A DNA stretch of 64,000 nt from RH-AL1 sp964243435 (GTDB lineage Bacteria > Pseudomonadota > Alphaproteobacteria > Rhizobiales > Beijerinckiaceae), in NCBI GenBank assembly GCA_964243435.1, contig CAXTFM010000004.1, positions 1-64,000 of the forward strand, given 5' to 3'. Positions 16,519-25,701 of this stretch are shown here, piece after piece. The notes under the pieces are model-generated. The model was not told the origin of the DNA. It saw only the letters and a list, made by a program, of their open reading frames with translations, and ran no database searches. Made by a program: the position numbers and the translations under genes. Every line of letters starts with the position of its first letter. Position 1 is the first letter of the stretch.

Positions 16519-17172
16519 ATGTCCGACCAGATGGAGGCGGGGCGGCGTCCGCGCGGCGGCCGCCCGACGCGCGCGGCGGCGGCGGAGCGCGACGAGCGCC
16601 TGCTGGAGATCGCGACGGACATGTTCATGGAGCACGGGTTCGAGGCGACCTCCATGGATCGGCTCGCCGAGGCGGCGTCGATCGGCAAGGCAACGCTCTA
16701 CGCGCGCTACGCCGACAAGGCGGCGCTGTTCGCCGACGTGCTGCGCCGGCGCATTCCGCAGGTGTTCGAGCCCCTGGAGCAGGAATTCGCCAAGCCTTTC
16801 GCCGGCGACCTCGAAGCCACGCTGCTGCGGGTCGCCGAGGGATTGCTTGACAAGAGCCTTTCGCCGGGTGCCGTCGCGCTCGGCCGCATCCTGGCGGCGC
16901 AGGGGCCGAATTTTCCCGACCTCGCCCGCCTGTTCGTCCAGGAAGGCCTTGGGCGCCAACTCCGTCTGGTGGAAACCGTGCTCGCCCGCTTCGCCGGCGA
17001 CGCGCGCTACGCCCTCGACGACCTTCCGCTCGCCGCCGACATCTTCCTCGCCGTCGCGGTCGGGCGGGCATCGCGCCTCGCCACCTACGGCTTCGAGCCC
17101 GACCCGGTCGAACTCCAGCGTCGCACCGCGGCGGCGGTGCGGGTCTTCGTACGCGGCGTGGCCGCGTCGTGA
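16519..17172 (+). CDS. TetR/AcrR family transcriptional regulator
   Basis: A 217-aa regulator. The N-terminal helix-turn-helix covers about residues 20-70, with LLEIATDMFMEHGFEATSMD and IGKATLYARYADKAALF, the classical TetR recognition helix. The C-terminal ligand-binding domain resembles the AefR-like type (LFVQEGLGRQLRLVETVL). It faces the EmrAB-like operon and probably represses it by binding 16367-16382. ATG 16519 is preferred, though AGGAG directly abuts it; GTG 16501 is an alternative. The RNA methyltransferase gene follows after 10 bp. Confidence 0.9.
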   Translation: MSDQMEAGRRPRGGRPTRAAAAERDERLLEIATDMFMEHGFEATSMDRLAEAASIGKATLYARYADKAALFADVLRRRIPQVFEPLEQEFAKPFAGDLEATLLRVAEGLLDKSLSPGAVALGRILAAQGPNFPDLARLFVQEGLGRQLRLVETVLARFAGDARYALDDLPLAADIFLAVAVGRASRLATYGFEPDPVELQRRTAAAVRVFVRGVAAS

Positions 17173-17182
17173 GGCGGGCGGC

Positions 17183-18463
17183 TTGAGCGGGGACGGGCCG
17201 GCGCGGCTCACCGTGGAGCGGCTCGGGATACGCGGCGAGGGTGTCGCCACGCTGGAGGGCGGGCGTGTCTACGTGCCCTACGCGCTCCCCGGCGAGCGCG
17301 TCAGCATCGACCGGCAGGGCGAACGCGGCACCCTCATTGGCGTGCTCGACGCCAGCCCCGACAGGATCGCGCCGTTCTGCCCGTACTACACCACCTGCGG
17401 CGGCTGCTCCGTGCAGAATTGGGCGGCGCAGCCCTACGCCGCGTGGAAGCGCGGCCTGCTCGTCGCCGCGCTCGCACGCGCCGGCGTCGCGGCAGAGGTC
17501 GGCGCCCTCGTCGACGCGCACGGGGCCGGACGACGGCGCGCAACCTTCCATGCCCGCATCGACGCGGACGGGCGGGTCCGCACCGGCTTCATGCAGGCGC
17601 GCGCGCACGCCATCGTGCCCATCGAGGCTTGTCCCGTGCTCGATCCCCGGCTCGCGGGCGCCCTGCCGGCGGCGCGCGCCGTCGCCGCCGTCTTCGCGCG
17701 AATGGGGGGCAACAAGCCGCTCGACATCCTGTGCACGGCGACGGAAGGTGGCCTCGACGTCGACCTGCGCGGCCACGGGCCGCTCGACGCTGCAGCGCGC
17801 GACGGCCTCGTCGGCGTCGCGGTCGAGCACGCGCTGGCCCGCCTGTCGAACCACGGCACAATCGTCCTGCAACGGCAGGCGCCGGTCCTCGCCGTCGGCA
17901 CGGCGCGCGTCGAACTGCCGCCTGGCGCCTTTCTCCAGGCGACGGCGGCGGGCGAGGCGGCCCTCGTCGCTCGCGTCACCGCGACGCTTGCGGGCGCCAA
18001 ACGCGTCGCCGACCTGTTCAGCGGCATCGGCACCTTCGCCCTGCGCCTCGCCGCCTTCGCCGAGGTCACCGCCGTCGATACCAACGCACCGGCTCTCGCC
18101 GCACTGGCAGGGGCCGCGCGCTTGGCCCCTGCACTGCGCCAGGTTGCGACGCTCAACCGCGACCTTCACCGCCGCCCGCTCGCAACGGACGAACTCGTCC
18201 GCTACGACGCGGTCTGCCTCGACCCGCCCCGCGCCGGCGCCGAGGCGCAGATGCGCGCCCTCGCCGAATCGGCCGTACGCAAGGTGGTGTCGGTATCGTG
18301 CGACGCCGCGAGCTTCGCGCGCGATGCGGCGATCCTCGGGGCGGGCGGCTACACCATCGGCACCGTCGAGCCGGTTGACCAATTCCGCCACACGGCCCAC
18401 CTGGAGATCGTGGCCTGCTTCACGCGCGCGCCGGCCAAGCGCGCGCGCCGCCTGCTGGGGTAG
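17183..18463 (+). CDS. Class I SAM-dependent RNA m5U methyltransferase (RlmD/TrmA family)
   Basis: A 426-aa protein that should methylate a uridine C5 in rRNA or tRNA. An N-terminal TRAM-like part is followed by the 4Fe-4S motif CPYYTTCGGC, the SAM-binding motif VADLFSGIGTFALRLA, the DPPRAGAEAQM motif and the catalytic cysteine in VSVSCDAASFARD. The cluster motif favours an RlmD-like enzyme, but the exact target base is not decidable here. The start is TTG at 17183 with GAGG 8 bp upstream; the stop of tetR lies just before, so it may be co-transcribed with it. Confidence 0.87.
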   Translation: MSGDGPARLTVERLGIRGEGVATLEGGRVYVPYALPGERVSIDRQGERGTLIGVLDASPDRIAPFCPYYTTCGGCSVQNWAAQPYAAWKRGLLVAALARAGVAAEVGALVDAHGAGRRRATFHARIDADGRVRTGFMQARAHAIVPIEACPVLDPRLAGALPAARAVAAVFARMGGNKPLDILCTATEGGLDVDLRGHGPLDAAARDGLVGVAVEHALARLSNHGTIVLQRQAPVLAVGTARVELPPGAFLQATAAGEAALVARVTATLAGAKRVADLFSGIGTFALRLAAFAEVTAVDTNAPALAALAGAARLAPALRQVATLNRDLHRRPLATDELVRYDAVCLDPPRAGAEAQMRALAESAVRKVVSVSCDAASFARDAAILGAGGYTIGTVEPVDQFRHTAHLEIVACFTRAPAKRARRLLG

Positions 18464-18513
18464 GCTCCACCAACGCCGCGACGGCTTCGCGCGACGCTCG
18501 GAAGGATCGTCAG

Positions 18514-19947
18514 ATGAACATCCACGCGGACGCCCGTCCCGCCCCCGACATGCTCCTCGACCGGCTGCGTGCCATCGTCGGCACCGGCAACGTTTTCGAT
18601 GCCGCAGCCGACACGCTCGCCTACCTGCGCGAGCCGCGCGACCTGTACAAGGGCCGGGCGCGCTGCGTGGTGCGTCCCAAGACCCGTGAAGAGGTGGCCG
18701 CGGTGCTTCGGCTTTGCCACGAGACCGGCACCGCCGTGGTGCCGCAGGGCGGCAACACCGGGCTCGTCGGCGGGCAAACGCCCGACGAGCACGGCACCGC
18801 GATCGTGATCTCGCTCACGCGCATGAACGCGCTGCGCGAGGTCGACACCGTGACCAACACGATGATCGTCGAGGCCGGCATGACGCAACAGGCGGCGCAG
18901 GAGGCGGCGGAACGCGCCGACCGGCTGTTCCCGCTATGGTTCGCCTCCTCGGGCTCGTGCACGATCGGCGGCAACCTGTCCACCAATGCCGGCGGCGTCA
19001 ACGTGATCGCCTATGGCAACGCCCGCGACCTGGTGAACGGCGTCGAGGTTGTGCTCGCCGACGGCCGCATCCTGTCCAACCTGTCCAAGCTCAAGAAGGA
19101 CAACACCGGCTACGACCTCAAGAACCTGTTCATCGGCGCGGAAGGCACGCTCGGCATCATCACCGCCGCCGTGCTGAAGCTGGTACCGCGCCCGCGCACG
19201 GTGGAAACGGCCTTCATCGGCTTGGCCTCCCCGCAGGCCGCGCTCGACCTGCTCGGGTGCGCCCGCGACGCCATGGGCGACAAGATCAGGGCCTTCGAGC
19301 TGCTGCCGCGCTTGGCGCTGGACTTCGTCATCGAAACGACGGAGGGCGCGCGCGAGCCGCTCGAAAGCCGGCATCCGTGGTATGTGCTGATCGAGGTCGC
19401 GGCGCAGAAGGACGACGGGTTGCGCGACGAGCTTTACGCCCTGCTCGGCGACGCGGCCGAGGCGGGGCTCGTCGCCGATGCCACCGTAGCCGCCTCGCTC
19501 GCCCAGGCAAAGGAGCTTTGGGCGCTGCGCGAGAACGTGTCCGATGCGCAGAAGCACTTCGGCGGCTCGATCAAGCACGACATTTCCGTGCCGATCGCCA
19601 GCGTGCCGGCGTTCCTCGCCGCCGTGGAACCGGCGGTCGCCGCCGCGGTACACGGCGCGCGTTTGTGCGCCTTCGGCCATGTCGGCGACGGCAACATCCA
19701 TTGCAACATCCAGCAGCCCGTCGGCGCCGACACGGCGGCGTTCCTGGCGCGCTGGGACGAGGTCAACACCATCGTCCACGGCATCGCCAGCCGCTTCAAC
19801 GGATCCATCTCGGCCGAGCACGGTATCGGTCAGCTCAAGCGCCACCTGCTGCCCGACGTGAAGGACCCGGTCGCTCTGGCCACCATGCGTTCCATCAAGG
19901 CCGCCCTCGACCCTCAGAACATCCTCAACCCCGGCAAGGTGCTATAG
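18514..19947 (+). CDS. FAD-linked oxidoreductase (D-2-hydroxyglutarate/glycolate dehydrogenase type)
   Basis: A 477-aa VAO-family flavoprotein. The FAD domain is at about residues 45-225 with VVPQGGNTGLVGGQTP, SGSCTIGGNLSTNAGG and NLFIGAEGTLGIITAAVL. The FAD-oxidase C-terminal domain follows, with FGHVGDGNIHCNI and SAEHGIGQLKRHLLPD, where the histidines bind the catalytic metal and substrate. The pattern matches D2HGDH/GlcD-type D-2-hydroxyacid dehydrogenases. There is no GlcE/GlcF partner nearby, which favours the stand-alone D2HGDH type. It begins 50 bp after the methyltransferase stop. Confidence 0.87.
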   Translation: MNIHADARPAPDMLLDRLRAIVGTGNVFDAAADTLAYLREPRDLYKGRARCVVRPKTREEVAAVLRLCHETGTAVVPQGGNTGLVGGQTPDEHGTAIVISLTRMNALREVDTVTNTMIVEAGMTQQAAQEAAERADRLFPLWFASSGSCTIGGNLSTNAGGVNVIAYGNARDLVNGVEVVLADGRILSNLSKLKKDNTGYDLKNLFIGAEGTLGIITAAVLKLVPRPRTVETAFIGLASPQAALDLLGCARDAMGDKIRAFELLPRLALDFVIETTEGAREPLESRHPWYVLIEVAAQKDDGLRDELYALLGDAAEAGLVADATVAASLAQAKELWALRENVSDAQKHFGGSIKHDISVPIASVPAFLAAVEPAVAAAVHGARLCAFGHVGDGNIHCNIQQPVGADTAAFLARWDEVNTIVHGIASRFNGSISAEHGIGQLKRHLLPDVKDPVALATMRSIKAALDPQNILNPGKVL

Positions 19948-19967
19948 GCGACGCTGCCGGCGCGGCG

Positions 19968-21287
19968 TCAGCCGCGGCGGCGTTCCCGGCGCAGCGCCGC
20001 CCAGCGGTCGAGCCGTTGCGCGATCTCGCGCTCGTCGCCGCGGTCGGTCGGGGTGTAGAGCGCGTGGGCGCCGAGGTTTTCGGGCCAGTAGTCCTGGCCG
20101 GAGAAGGCGTCGGGCTCGTCATGGTCGTAGCGGTACATCCCGCCGTAGCCCTCGCTCTTCAAGAGCTTGGTCGAGCCGTTGAGGATCACCTTGGGCGGCA
20201 TCGGCGAGCCGTGGGCGCGGGCAAGGTCCTGCGCCGCCGTCCAGGCGCGATAGGCTGCGTTCGATTTCGGCGCCGTCGCCACATAAAGAACGGCGTTGGC
20301 GAGGGCGAGTTCGCCTTCGGGCGCACCAAGGAAGTCGTAGGCGTCCTTCGCCGCGTTGGCGACGACGAGTGCCTGGACGTCGGCGAGGCCGATATCCTCC
20401 ACCGCCATGCGCACCACGCGCCGTGCGATGAACAGCGGGTCCTCGCCGCCGTCGATCATGCGCGCGAGATAGTAGAGCGCGGCGTCCGGATCCGAGCCGC
20501 GCACCGACTTGTGCAGCGCGCTGATGAGATTGTAGTGCCCCTCCCCCGCCCTGTCATAAAGCGGGGCACGGCGCTGCACCACCTGCGCCAGCGCCTCCGC
20601 ATCGAGGACCGCGCCCGGCGCGGCGGCGCGCCAGGCCTCCTCGGCCAGCGTCAGCGCAGCGCGCCCGTCGCCGTCCGCCATGCGCACCAGCGCGGCGCGC
20701 GCCGGCGCGTCGAGTGGCAGGGGCCGACCGTCCAGCGCCTCGGCCCGCGCGAGCAGACTGCCAAGCGCCGCCTCGTCGAGGGCGCGGAAGACCAGCACCC
20801 GCGCCCGCGACAGCAGCGCCGCGTTCAACGTGAAGCTCGGGTTCTCCGTGGTGGCGCCGATCAGGTTGATGGTGCCGTCCTCCATCACTGGGAGGAAGCC
20901 GTCCTGCTGCGCGCGGTTGAAGCGATGGATCTCGTCGACGAAAAGCAGCGTGCCCTGCCCCGCCCGCCGTCGGCGGCGCGCCTCGTCGAACACCTTCTTG
21001 AGGTCGGCGACGCCGGTGAAGATCGCCGACATCTGCACGAAGGCGCATCGCTGCCCGGCGACGAGCCGCGCCACCGTCGTTTTCCCCGTACCCGGCGGAC
21101 CCCAGAAGATGAGCGAGCCCGCGCCGCCGGCGGCGAGGAAGCGGTCGAGCGCGCCGCCCGGCCCGACAAGGTGCTCCTGCCCCGCGACCTCGCCGAGGCT
21201 GCGCGGCCGCAGCCGATCGGCGAGCGGCGCGCCGGTCGCCCCGTGCGCGGCCGCATCGGGGGGATCGGCATCGGCGAAAAGGTCCAT
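19968..21287 (-). CDS. rarA: Replication-associated recombination protein A (MgsA)
   Basis: A 439-aa AAA+ ATPase acting at stalled replication forks. Motifs include LADRLRPRSLGEVAGQEHLV at the N-terminus, Walker A GPPGTGKTT, Walker B LLFVDEIHRF and sensor region LIGATTENPSFTLN. The C-terminal MgsA domain has GSDPDAALYYLARMIDGGED. ATG 21287 begins MDLFADADPP, a usual RarA start. In Rhizobiales rarA generally follows an htrA-like gene on the same strand; here a ParA-like gene on the opposite strand lies between them. Confidence 0.95.
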   Translation of the reverse strand: MDLFADADPPDAAAHGATGAPLADRLRPRSLGEVAGQEHLVGPGGALDRFLAAGGAGSLIFWGPPGTGKTTVARLVAGQRCAFVQMSAIFTGVADLKKVFDEARRRRRAGQGTLLFVDEIHRFNRAQQDGFLPVMEDGTINLIGATTENPSFTLNAALLSRARVLVFRALDEAALGSLLARAEALDGRPLPLDAPARAALVRMADGDGRAALTLAEEAWRAAAPGAVLDAEALAQVVQRRAPLYDRAGEGHYNLISALHKSVRGSDPDAALYYLARMIDGGEDPLFIARRVVRMAVEDIGLADVQALVVANAAKDAYDFLGAPEGELALANAVLYVATAPKSNAAYRAWTAAQDLARAHGSPMPPKVILNGSTKLLKSEGYGGMYRYDHDEPDAFSGQDYWPENLGAHALYTPTDRGDEREIAQRLDRWAALRRERRRG

Positions 21288-21424
21288 CGCCCGAGTGTGC
21301 CGCCGACGCCGGGTGAAATCCACCCCGGGCCACCGCGTCGCCCAAAGCTTTCCCGATGGCAAGGCTTCGTTAACCAACTCGGGGCTAGGCTGGGGCTCGA
21401 CCGCGGGTGGAAGACGGGGCTGCG

Positions 21425-22081
21425 ATGCGAACGGTTGCGCTTGTGACGCAGAAGGGCGGCTCCGGGAAGAGCACGTTGGCGGCGTGCCTCGCCGTGGTCG
21501 CGCAGCAGAACGGCGAGCGCGTCTTCCTCATCGACATGGATCCGCAGAAGTCGCTGACGAAATGGGCGCACCGGCGCGGCGACAAGACCATGCCGGTCGA
21601 GACCGTCTCCGCCGCAAAGCTCGCCGACGCGCTCGCCGCGTTGCGCAAGAGCGGGGTGACCCTTGTCGTGGTCGACACGCCGGCGACCGACACGCCGGCG
21701 TCCGAGGCGGCGATGAAGAACGCCGACCTTTGCCTGATCCCGGCGCGGCCGACCATCTTCGACATCTGGTCGAGCGAGGTGACGCGCGGCAAGCTGAAGA
21801 CGTTCGGGCGCGAATACGCCTTCATCCTCAACCAGTGCCCGCCCATGCAGGAAAGCCAGCGCGTGCTCGACGGCGCGGCGGCGCTGGAAAGCATGGGCGG
21901 CCTGCTGCGTCCGCTCGTCGCCTCGCGCGTCGCCTACCAGGAAGCCGCGCGCGAAGGGTTGGGAACGACCGAGCTCGAGCCGGACGGCAAGGCGGCGGAA
22001 GAAATGCGCGTGCTGTGGGCGTCGCTGAAAACGCGTTTCGCGCGCGCCAAGCCGGCGGCGTCGCGGCGCGTTGCCGCCTGA
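21425..22081 (+). CDS. ParA/MinD-like P-loop ATPase (orphan)
   Basis: A 218-aa deviant Walker ATPase. MRTVALVTQKGGSGKST holds the signature-lysine P-loop at about residues 10-17, LIDMDPQKSLTKWAHRR is the Walker A' region and VVVDTPATDTP the Walker B. This matches the short ParA class (ParA/VirC1-like) rather than the chromosomal ParA. No ParB or parS is nearby. The gene lies alone on the plus strand between htrA and rarA and converges on htrA with only 3 bp between stop codons. Cargo unknown; it might position a protein or polar complex. Confidence 0.87.
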   Translation: MRTVALVTQKGGSGKSTLAACLAVVAQQNGERVFLIDMDPQKSLTKWAHRRGDKTMPVETVSAAKLADALAALRKSGVTLVVVDTPATDTPASEAAMKNADLCLIPARPTIFDIWSSEVTRGKLKTFGREYAFILNQCPPMQESQRVLDGAAALESMGGLLRPLVASRVAYQEAAREGLGTTELEPDGKAAEEMRVLWASLKTRFARAKPAASRRVAA

Positions 22082-22084
22082 CAC

Positions 22085-23497
22085 TCAGCCGTTGAGCACG
22101 GAGTTGATGATCTGACCGCCGCGCAGGATCGATAGCCGCCAATAGTCGGACTGACGGCTCGTGACGCTTTGCAGGTCCTTCGTCGTCTTGATCGGGCGAC
22201 CGTTGACCGACAAGATCATGTCGCCCTTCTCGAATGCGACCGCGGCGGCGTTGGAGTCAGGCGCGATGGCGACCACGATTACGCCGTCGCGATCCTGCGT
22301 GCTGGACAGTTCCTCGGCCACTGCCGGCGACAGATTGGCGGCGGTGAGGCCGGCGAAGGGCGTCGCGCCCGCCAGGACCACCCGGTCGGGCGCGGGCATC
22401 TCCGGCGCACGCTGCAGCGCGATGCGGTGCTGCTCGGCCTTCGTCCCGCGCCGCACCGCGAGCGTCGCGGTTCCGCCGACCGCCGCCGTGCCGAAGCGGA
22501 ACCCGAAGCTTTCAGGGCTTTCGACGAGCTTGCCGTCGACCGCTGTGAGGAGGTCACCCTGCTTGATGCCGGCTGCCGCGGCGGGGCCGTTGGCGGCGAC
22601 CTCCGTGACCAGGGCGCCGGTCGGCCGGTTCAGGCCAAACGACTCGGCGATGTCGTAGGTCACCGCCTGCAGGCTGGCGCCGAGCCAGGGCCGGTGCACC
22701 ATGCGGTCGCCGTTCTTCGCCGCGGCGACGACGACCCGGACCATGTCGACGGGTATCGCGAAGCCGATGCCGATCGACCCGCCGGACTGCGAGAAGATCG
22801 CCGAGTTGATCCCGACCAAACGCGCGTGCGTGTCGACGAGGGCGCCGCCGGAGTTGCCGGGATTGATGGACGCGTCCGTTTGCAGGTAGAAGCTTGACCC
22901 GGTTCCGGCGGCGTTTGCGCGTGCCAGTGCCGAGATGATGCCCTGCGTCACTGTCTGCCCGACGCCGAACGGGTCGCCGATGGCGAGGGCGACGTCGCCG
23001 ACCTCGACGGCGTCGGACGAGCCCAACTCCATCGTCGGGAACGCGGCAGCGCCGCCCTTGATCCGAAGCACGGCGAGGTCGTTGCGCTGGTCGCGCAGCA
23101 CGATCTCGGCGGGGTATTCGCTTTGGTCGGACAGCGCCACCTTCACATCCGTCATCTGGTCGATGACGTGATAGTTCGTGACGACCAGCCCCGACGGGTC
23201 GACGATGACGCCGGAGCCGAGCGAGCGCTGCGTTTGCGAACGCGGACCGGCGTCGCCCTGCGCGCCGAAGAACTGCCGGAACACGGGATCGTCGAACAGC
23301 GGGTTGCGCTGCACTTTCTCGGTGCGCGAGGCGTAAACGTTGACCACCGCCGGCGCCGCCTTGCGCACCACGGGGGCGAAGGACAGCGACACCTCATCGC
23401 GCGATTGCGGCACCTGCTTCTGCTGTGCCGGTGCACCGCCCGCGTGGAGCGCGAGCAGCGCGGCACCCAGAAGAAGGCTACGGACTGCCCGCCCCAT
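22085..23497 (-). CDS. htrA: Do/HtrA-family periplasmic serine protease
   Basis: A 470-aa periplasmic protease-chaperone. A signal peptide (about 1-25, SLLLGAALLALHAGGAPA) leads to the trypsin-like domain with His110 (VVTNYHVI), Asp140 (RNDLAVLRI) and Ser216 (NPGNSGGAL). Two PDZ domains follow (about 275-370 and 385-465). The order alpha operon then htrA then rarA is the usual Rhizobiales arrangement. ATG 23497 starts directly before the signal peptide; the longer upstream frame is not plausible. Confidence 0.92.
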   Translation of the reverse strand: MGRAVRSLLLGAALLALHAGGAPAQQKQVPQSRDEVSLSFAPVVRKAAPAVVNVYASRTEKVQRNPLFDDPVFRQFFGAQGDAGPRSQTQRSLGSGVIVDPSGLVVTNYHVIDQMTDVKVALSDQSEYPAEIVLRDQRNDLAVLRIKGGAAAFPTMELGSSDAVEVGDVALAIGDPFGVGQTVTQGIISALARANAAGTGSSFYLQTDASINPGNSGGALVDTHARLVGINSAIFSQSGGSIGIGFAIPVDMVRVVVAAAKNGDRMVHRPWLGASLQAVTYDIAESFGLNRPTGALVTEVAANGPAAAAGIKQGDLLTAVDGKLVESPESFGFRFGTAAVGGTATLAVRRGTKAEQHRIALQRAPEMPAPDRVVLAGATPFAGLTAANLSPAVAEELSSTQDRDGVIVVAIAPDSNAAAVAFEKGDMILSVNGRPIKTTKDLQSVTSRQSDYWRLSILRGGQIINSVLNG

Positions 23498-23614
23498 GTT
23501 CCCCTTCTCCCTCAAGCGCCGCGCCACGAACGCGGCGGCTGCCCGTGAACGCAAAGCCCGGCCGCAGAACGCTACCTGGGCCGGGTTACGCGCCGAGCCG
23601 CGATCACGAACGCC

Positions 23615-24028
23615 TCAAGCGGCGTCGTCTTGCACCTGAACCGGGCCGGAATCCTTGCCCTTGGCGGACACGTCTCGGTCGATGAACTCGATGACGCCGA
23701 TCGCGGCGTTGTCGCCATAGCGGAAGCCGGCCTTCAGCACGCGCGTGTAACCGCCATGGCGGTCCTTGTAGCGGGGACCGAGTGTGTCGAAGAGCTTTCG
23801 CACGAGGTCGACGTCCCGGAGCTGGCTGATGGCTTGGCGGCGGGCGTGGAGGTCGCCGCGCTTGCCGAGCGTCACCAACTTCTCAACGATTGGACGCAGG
23901 TCCTTCGCCTTGGGCAAGGTGGTGACGATCTGCTCGTGCTTGATCAGCGCTTGGCATAGATTGACGAACATCACCTTGCGATGCTCGTGCGTGCGGTTGA
24001 AGCGACGCTTCGCGCGGCCGTGGTACAT
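23615..24028 (-). CDS. rplQ: 50S ribosomal protein L17
   Basis: A 137-aa bacterial L17. The N-terminus MYHGRAKRRFNRTHEHRKV is close to the universal form, and RDVDLVRKLFDTLGPRYKDR and GFRYGDNAAIGVIEF complete the family. Last gene of the alpha operon, 120 bp after rpoA, with a GC hairpin in the spacer. Confidence 0.97.
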   Translation of the reverse strand: MYHGRAKRRFNRTHEHRKVMFVNLCQALIKHEQIVTTLPKAKDLRPIVEKLVTLGKRGDLHARRQAISQLRDVDLVRKLFDTLGPRYKDRHGGYTRVLKAGFRYGDNAAIGVIEFIDRDVSAKGKDSGPVQVQDDAA

Positions 24029-24123
24029 GGGCGGAGGCCTCCTGCTCGCGGCCGCCGTGCCAAGGTACGGCCGTCATGGATCGGTGGTGCGGTACCCCGG
24101 CAAAGGCGGGGGGCTCGACGAAG

Positions 24124-24139
24124 CCGCCCCGTGGGGCGG
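24124..24139 (-). terminator. GC-rich hairpin in the rpoA-rplQ spacer
   Basis: CCGCCCC-GT-GGGGCGG forms a perfect 7-bp stem in the rpoA-rplQ spacer. There is no U-run after it on the minus strand, so it is more likely an mRNA-stability or attenuating hairpin than a full terminator. Confidence 0.35.
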
Positions 24140-24148
24140 TGCGTCGGC

Positions 24149-25165
24149 TCAGTAGTGTTCCTCGAAGCGCTTGGCGAGCTCGTCGATGTTCTCGGGCGGC
24201 CAGCCGGTCACTTCCATGCCGAGGTGCAGGCCCATCTGCGCCAGCACCTCCTTGATCTCGTTCAGCGACTTGCGGCCGAAGTTCGGGGTACGCAGCATCT
24301 CGGCTTCCGTCTTCTGGATAAGGTCGCCGATGTATACGATGTTGTCGTTCTTCAAGCAGTTCGCGGAGCGAACCGACAGCTCCAGTTCGTCGACCTTCTT
24401 GAGCAGGGCCGGGTTGAAGGCGAGTTCGGGGATCGTCGGGGCGACCTCCTCGCGGCGCGGCTCCTCGAAGTTGACGAACACGTTGAGCTGGTCCTGGAGG
24501 ATGCGGGCGGCATAGGCCACCGCGTCCTCCGGCGTCAGCGAGCCATCGGTTTCCACATCCATGGTCAGCTTGTCGTAGTCGAGGATCTGGCCTTCGCGAG
24601 TGTTTTCGACGCGGTAGCTCACCTTGCGCACCGGCGAGTACAGGCTGTCGATCGGGATCAGGCCGATCGGCGCGTCCTCGTTGCGGTTGCGGTCGGCCGG
24701 CACGTAGCCCTTGCCGGTGTTGATCGTGAACTCCATCCGCATCTCGGCGCCCTCGTCGAGGGTGCAGATGACGAGTCCCGGGTTGAGGATGGTGATGTCA
24801 CCGCTCGTGCCGATGTCGCCCGCGGTGACCTTGCCGGGTCCGGTCTTCTTCAGGACGAGGCGTTTCGGCCCGTCGCCCTGCATCCGCACGGCGATGTCCT
24901 TGATGTTGAGGATGATGTCCGTCACGTCCTCGCGCACGCCGGGGATGGACGAGAACTCGTGGAGCACGCCGTCGATGTGGACGGAGGTGATCGCTGCGCC
25001 CTGGAGCGAGGACAGCAGCACGCGGCGCAGGGCGTTGCCGAGCGTCAGGCCGAAGCCGCGCTCCAAGGGTTCCGCCACCATGGTCGCCAAGCGCTTGGCG
25101 TCGTCGCCGGAAGCGATTTCAAGCTTGTTGGGCTTGATCAATTCTTGCCAGTTCTTCTGAATCAC
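24149..25165 (-). CDS. rpoA: RNA polymerase alpha subunit
   Basis: A 338-aa alpha subunit: N-terminal assembly domain (about 1-235, with LEIASGDDAKRLATMVAEPL and GFGLTLGNALRRVLLSS) and C-terminal promoter-contact domain (about 255-330, with LELSVRSANCLKNDNI and MLRTPNFGRKSLNEIKEVL). The start is GTG at 25165 because VIQKNWQELIKP is the conserved alphaproteobacterial beginning; AAAGGTG lies 7 bp before it. Confidence 0.97.
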   Translation of the reverse strand: MIQKNWQELIKPNKLEIASGDDAKRLATMVAEPLERGFGLTLGNALRRVLLSSLQGAAITSVHIDGVLHEFSSIPGVREDVTDIILNIKDIAVRMQGDGPKRLVLKKTGPGKVTAGDIGTSGDITILNPGLVICTLDEGAEMRMEFTINTGKGYVPADRNRNEDAPIGLIPIDSLYSPVRKVSYRVENTREGQILDYDKLTMDVETDGSLTPEDAVAYAARILQDQLNVFVNFEEPRREEVAPTIPELAFNPALLKKVDELELSVRSANCLKNDNIVYIGDLIQKTEAEMLRTPNFGRKSLNEIKEVLAQMGLHLGMEVTGWPPENIDELAKRFEEHY

Positions 25166-25249
25166 GGGGATGCACCTTTCTGATGCGGACAAGCGTGCCG
25201 GATTGCGCGCCGTCCCGGTCGAGCGGGAAGCGGGTTCAGGTCGGCGCGA

Positions 25250-25639
25250 TCACACGCGGCGGCGCTTGCGCGGGCGGCAGCCGTTGTGGGCGATGGGCGT
25301 GACGTCGCGGATCGAGGTCACCATGAAGCCGGCCGCCTGGATGGCGCGCAGCGCCGATTCGCGCCCCGAGCCGGGACCGGAGACCTCGACCTCCAGCGTT
25401 CGCATGCCGTGCTCGGCCGCCTTGCGCGCGGCGTCCTCCGCCGCCATCTGCGCGGCATAGGGCGTCGACTTGCGCGATCCCTTGAACCCCATCGTACCGG
25501 CCGACGACCAGGAGATGGTGTTGCCTTGGGCGTCCGAGATGGTGATCATGGTATTGTTGAACGTCGACGACACGTGGGCGACGCCCGATACGATGTTTTT
25601 GCGCTCGCGGCGGCGAATGCGCCCAGCGTCCTTGGCCAT
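25250..25639 (-). CDS. rpsK: 30S ribosomal protein S11
   Basis: A 129-aa S11 with SGVAHVSSTFNNTMITISD, KSTPYAAQMAAEDAA and the C-terminal VTPIAHNGCRPRKRRRV motif that are nearly invariant. It lies between rpsM and rpoA as in the standard alpha operon. Confidence 0.98.
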   Translation of the reverse strand: MAKDAGRIRRRERKNIVSGVAHVSSTFNNTMITISDAQGNTISWSSAGTMGFKGSRKSTPYAAQMAAEDAARKAAEHGMRTLEVEVSGPGSGRESALRAIQAAGFMVTSIRDVTPIAHNGCRPRKRRRV

Positions 25640-25701
25640 GGTGTGATCCTTCTGGCGCGCCCGTGATGCCAGGCGCTCGGGTTATCGATTGAGCGAGCGG
25701 C

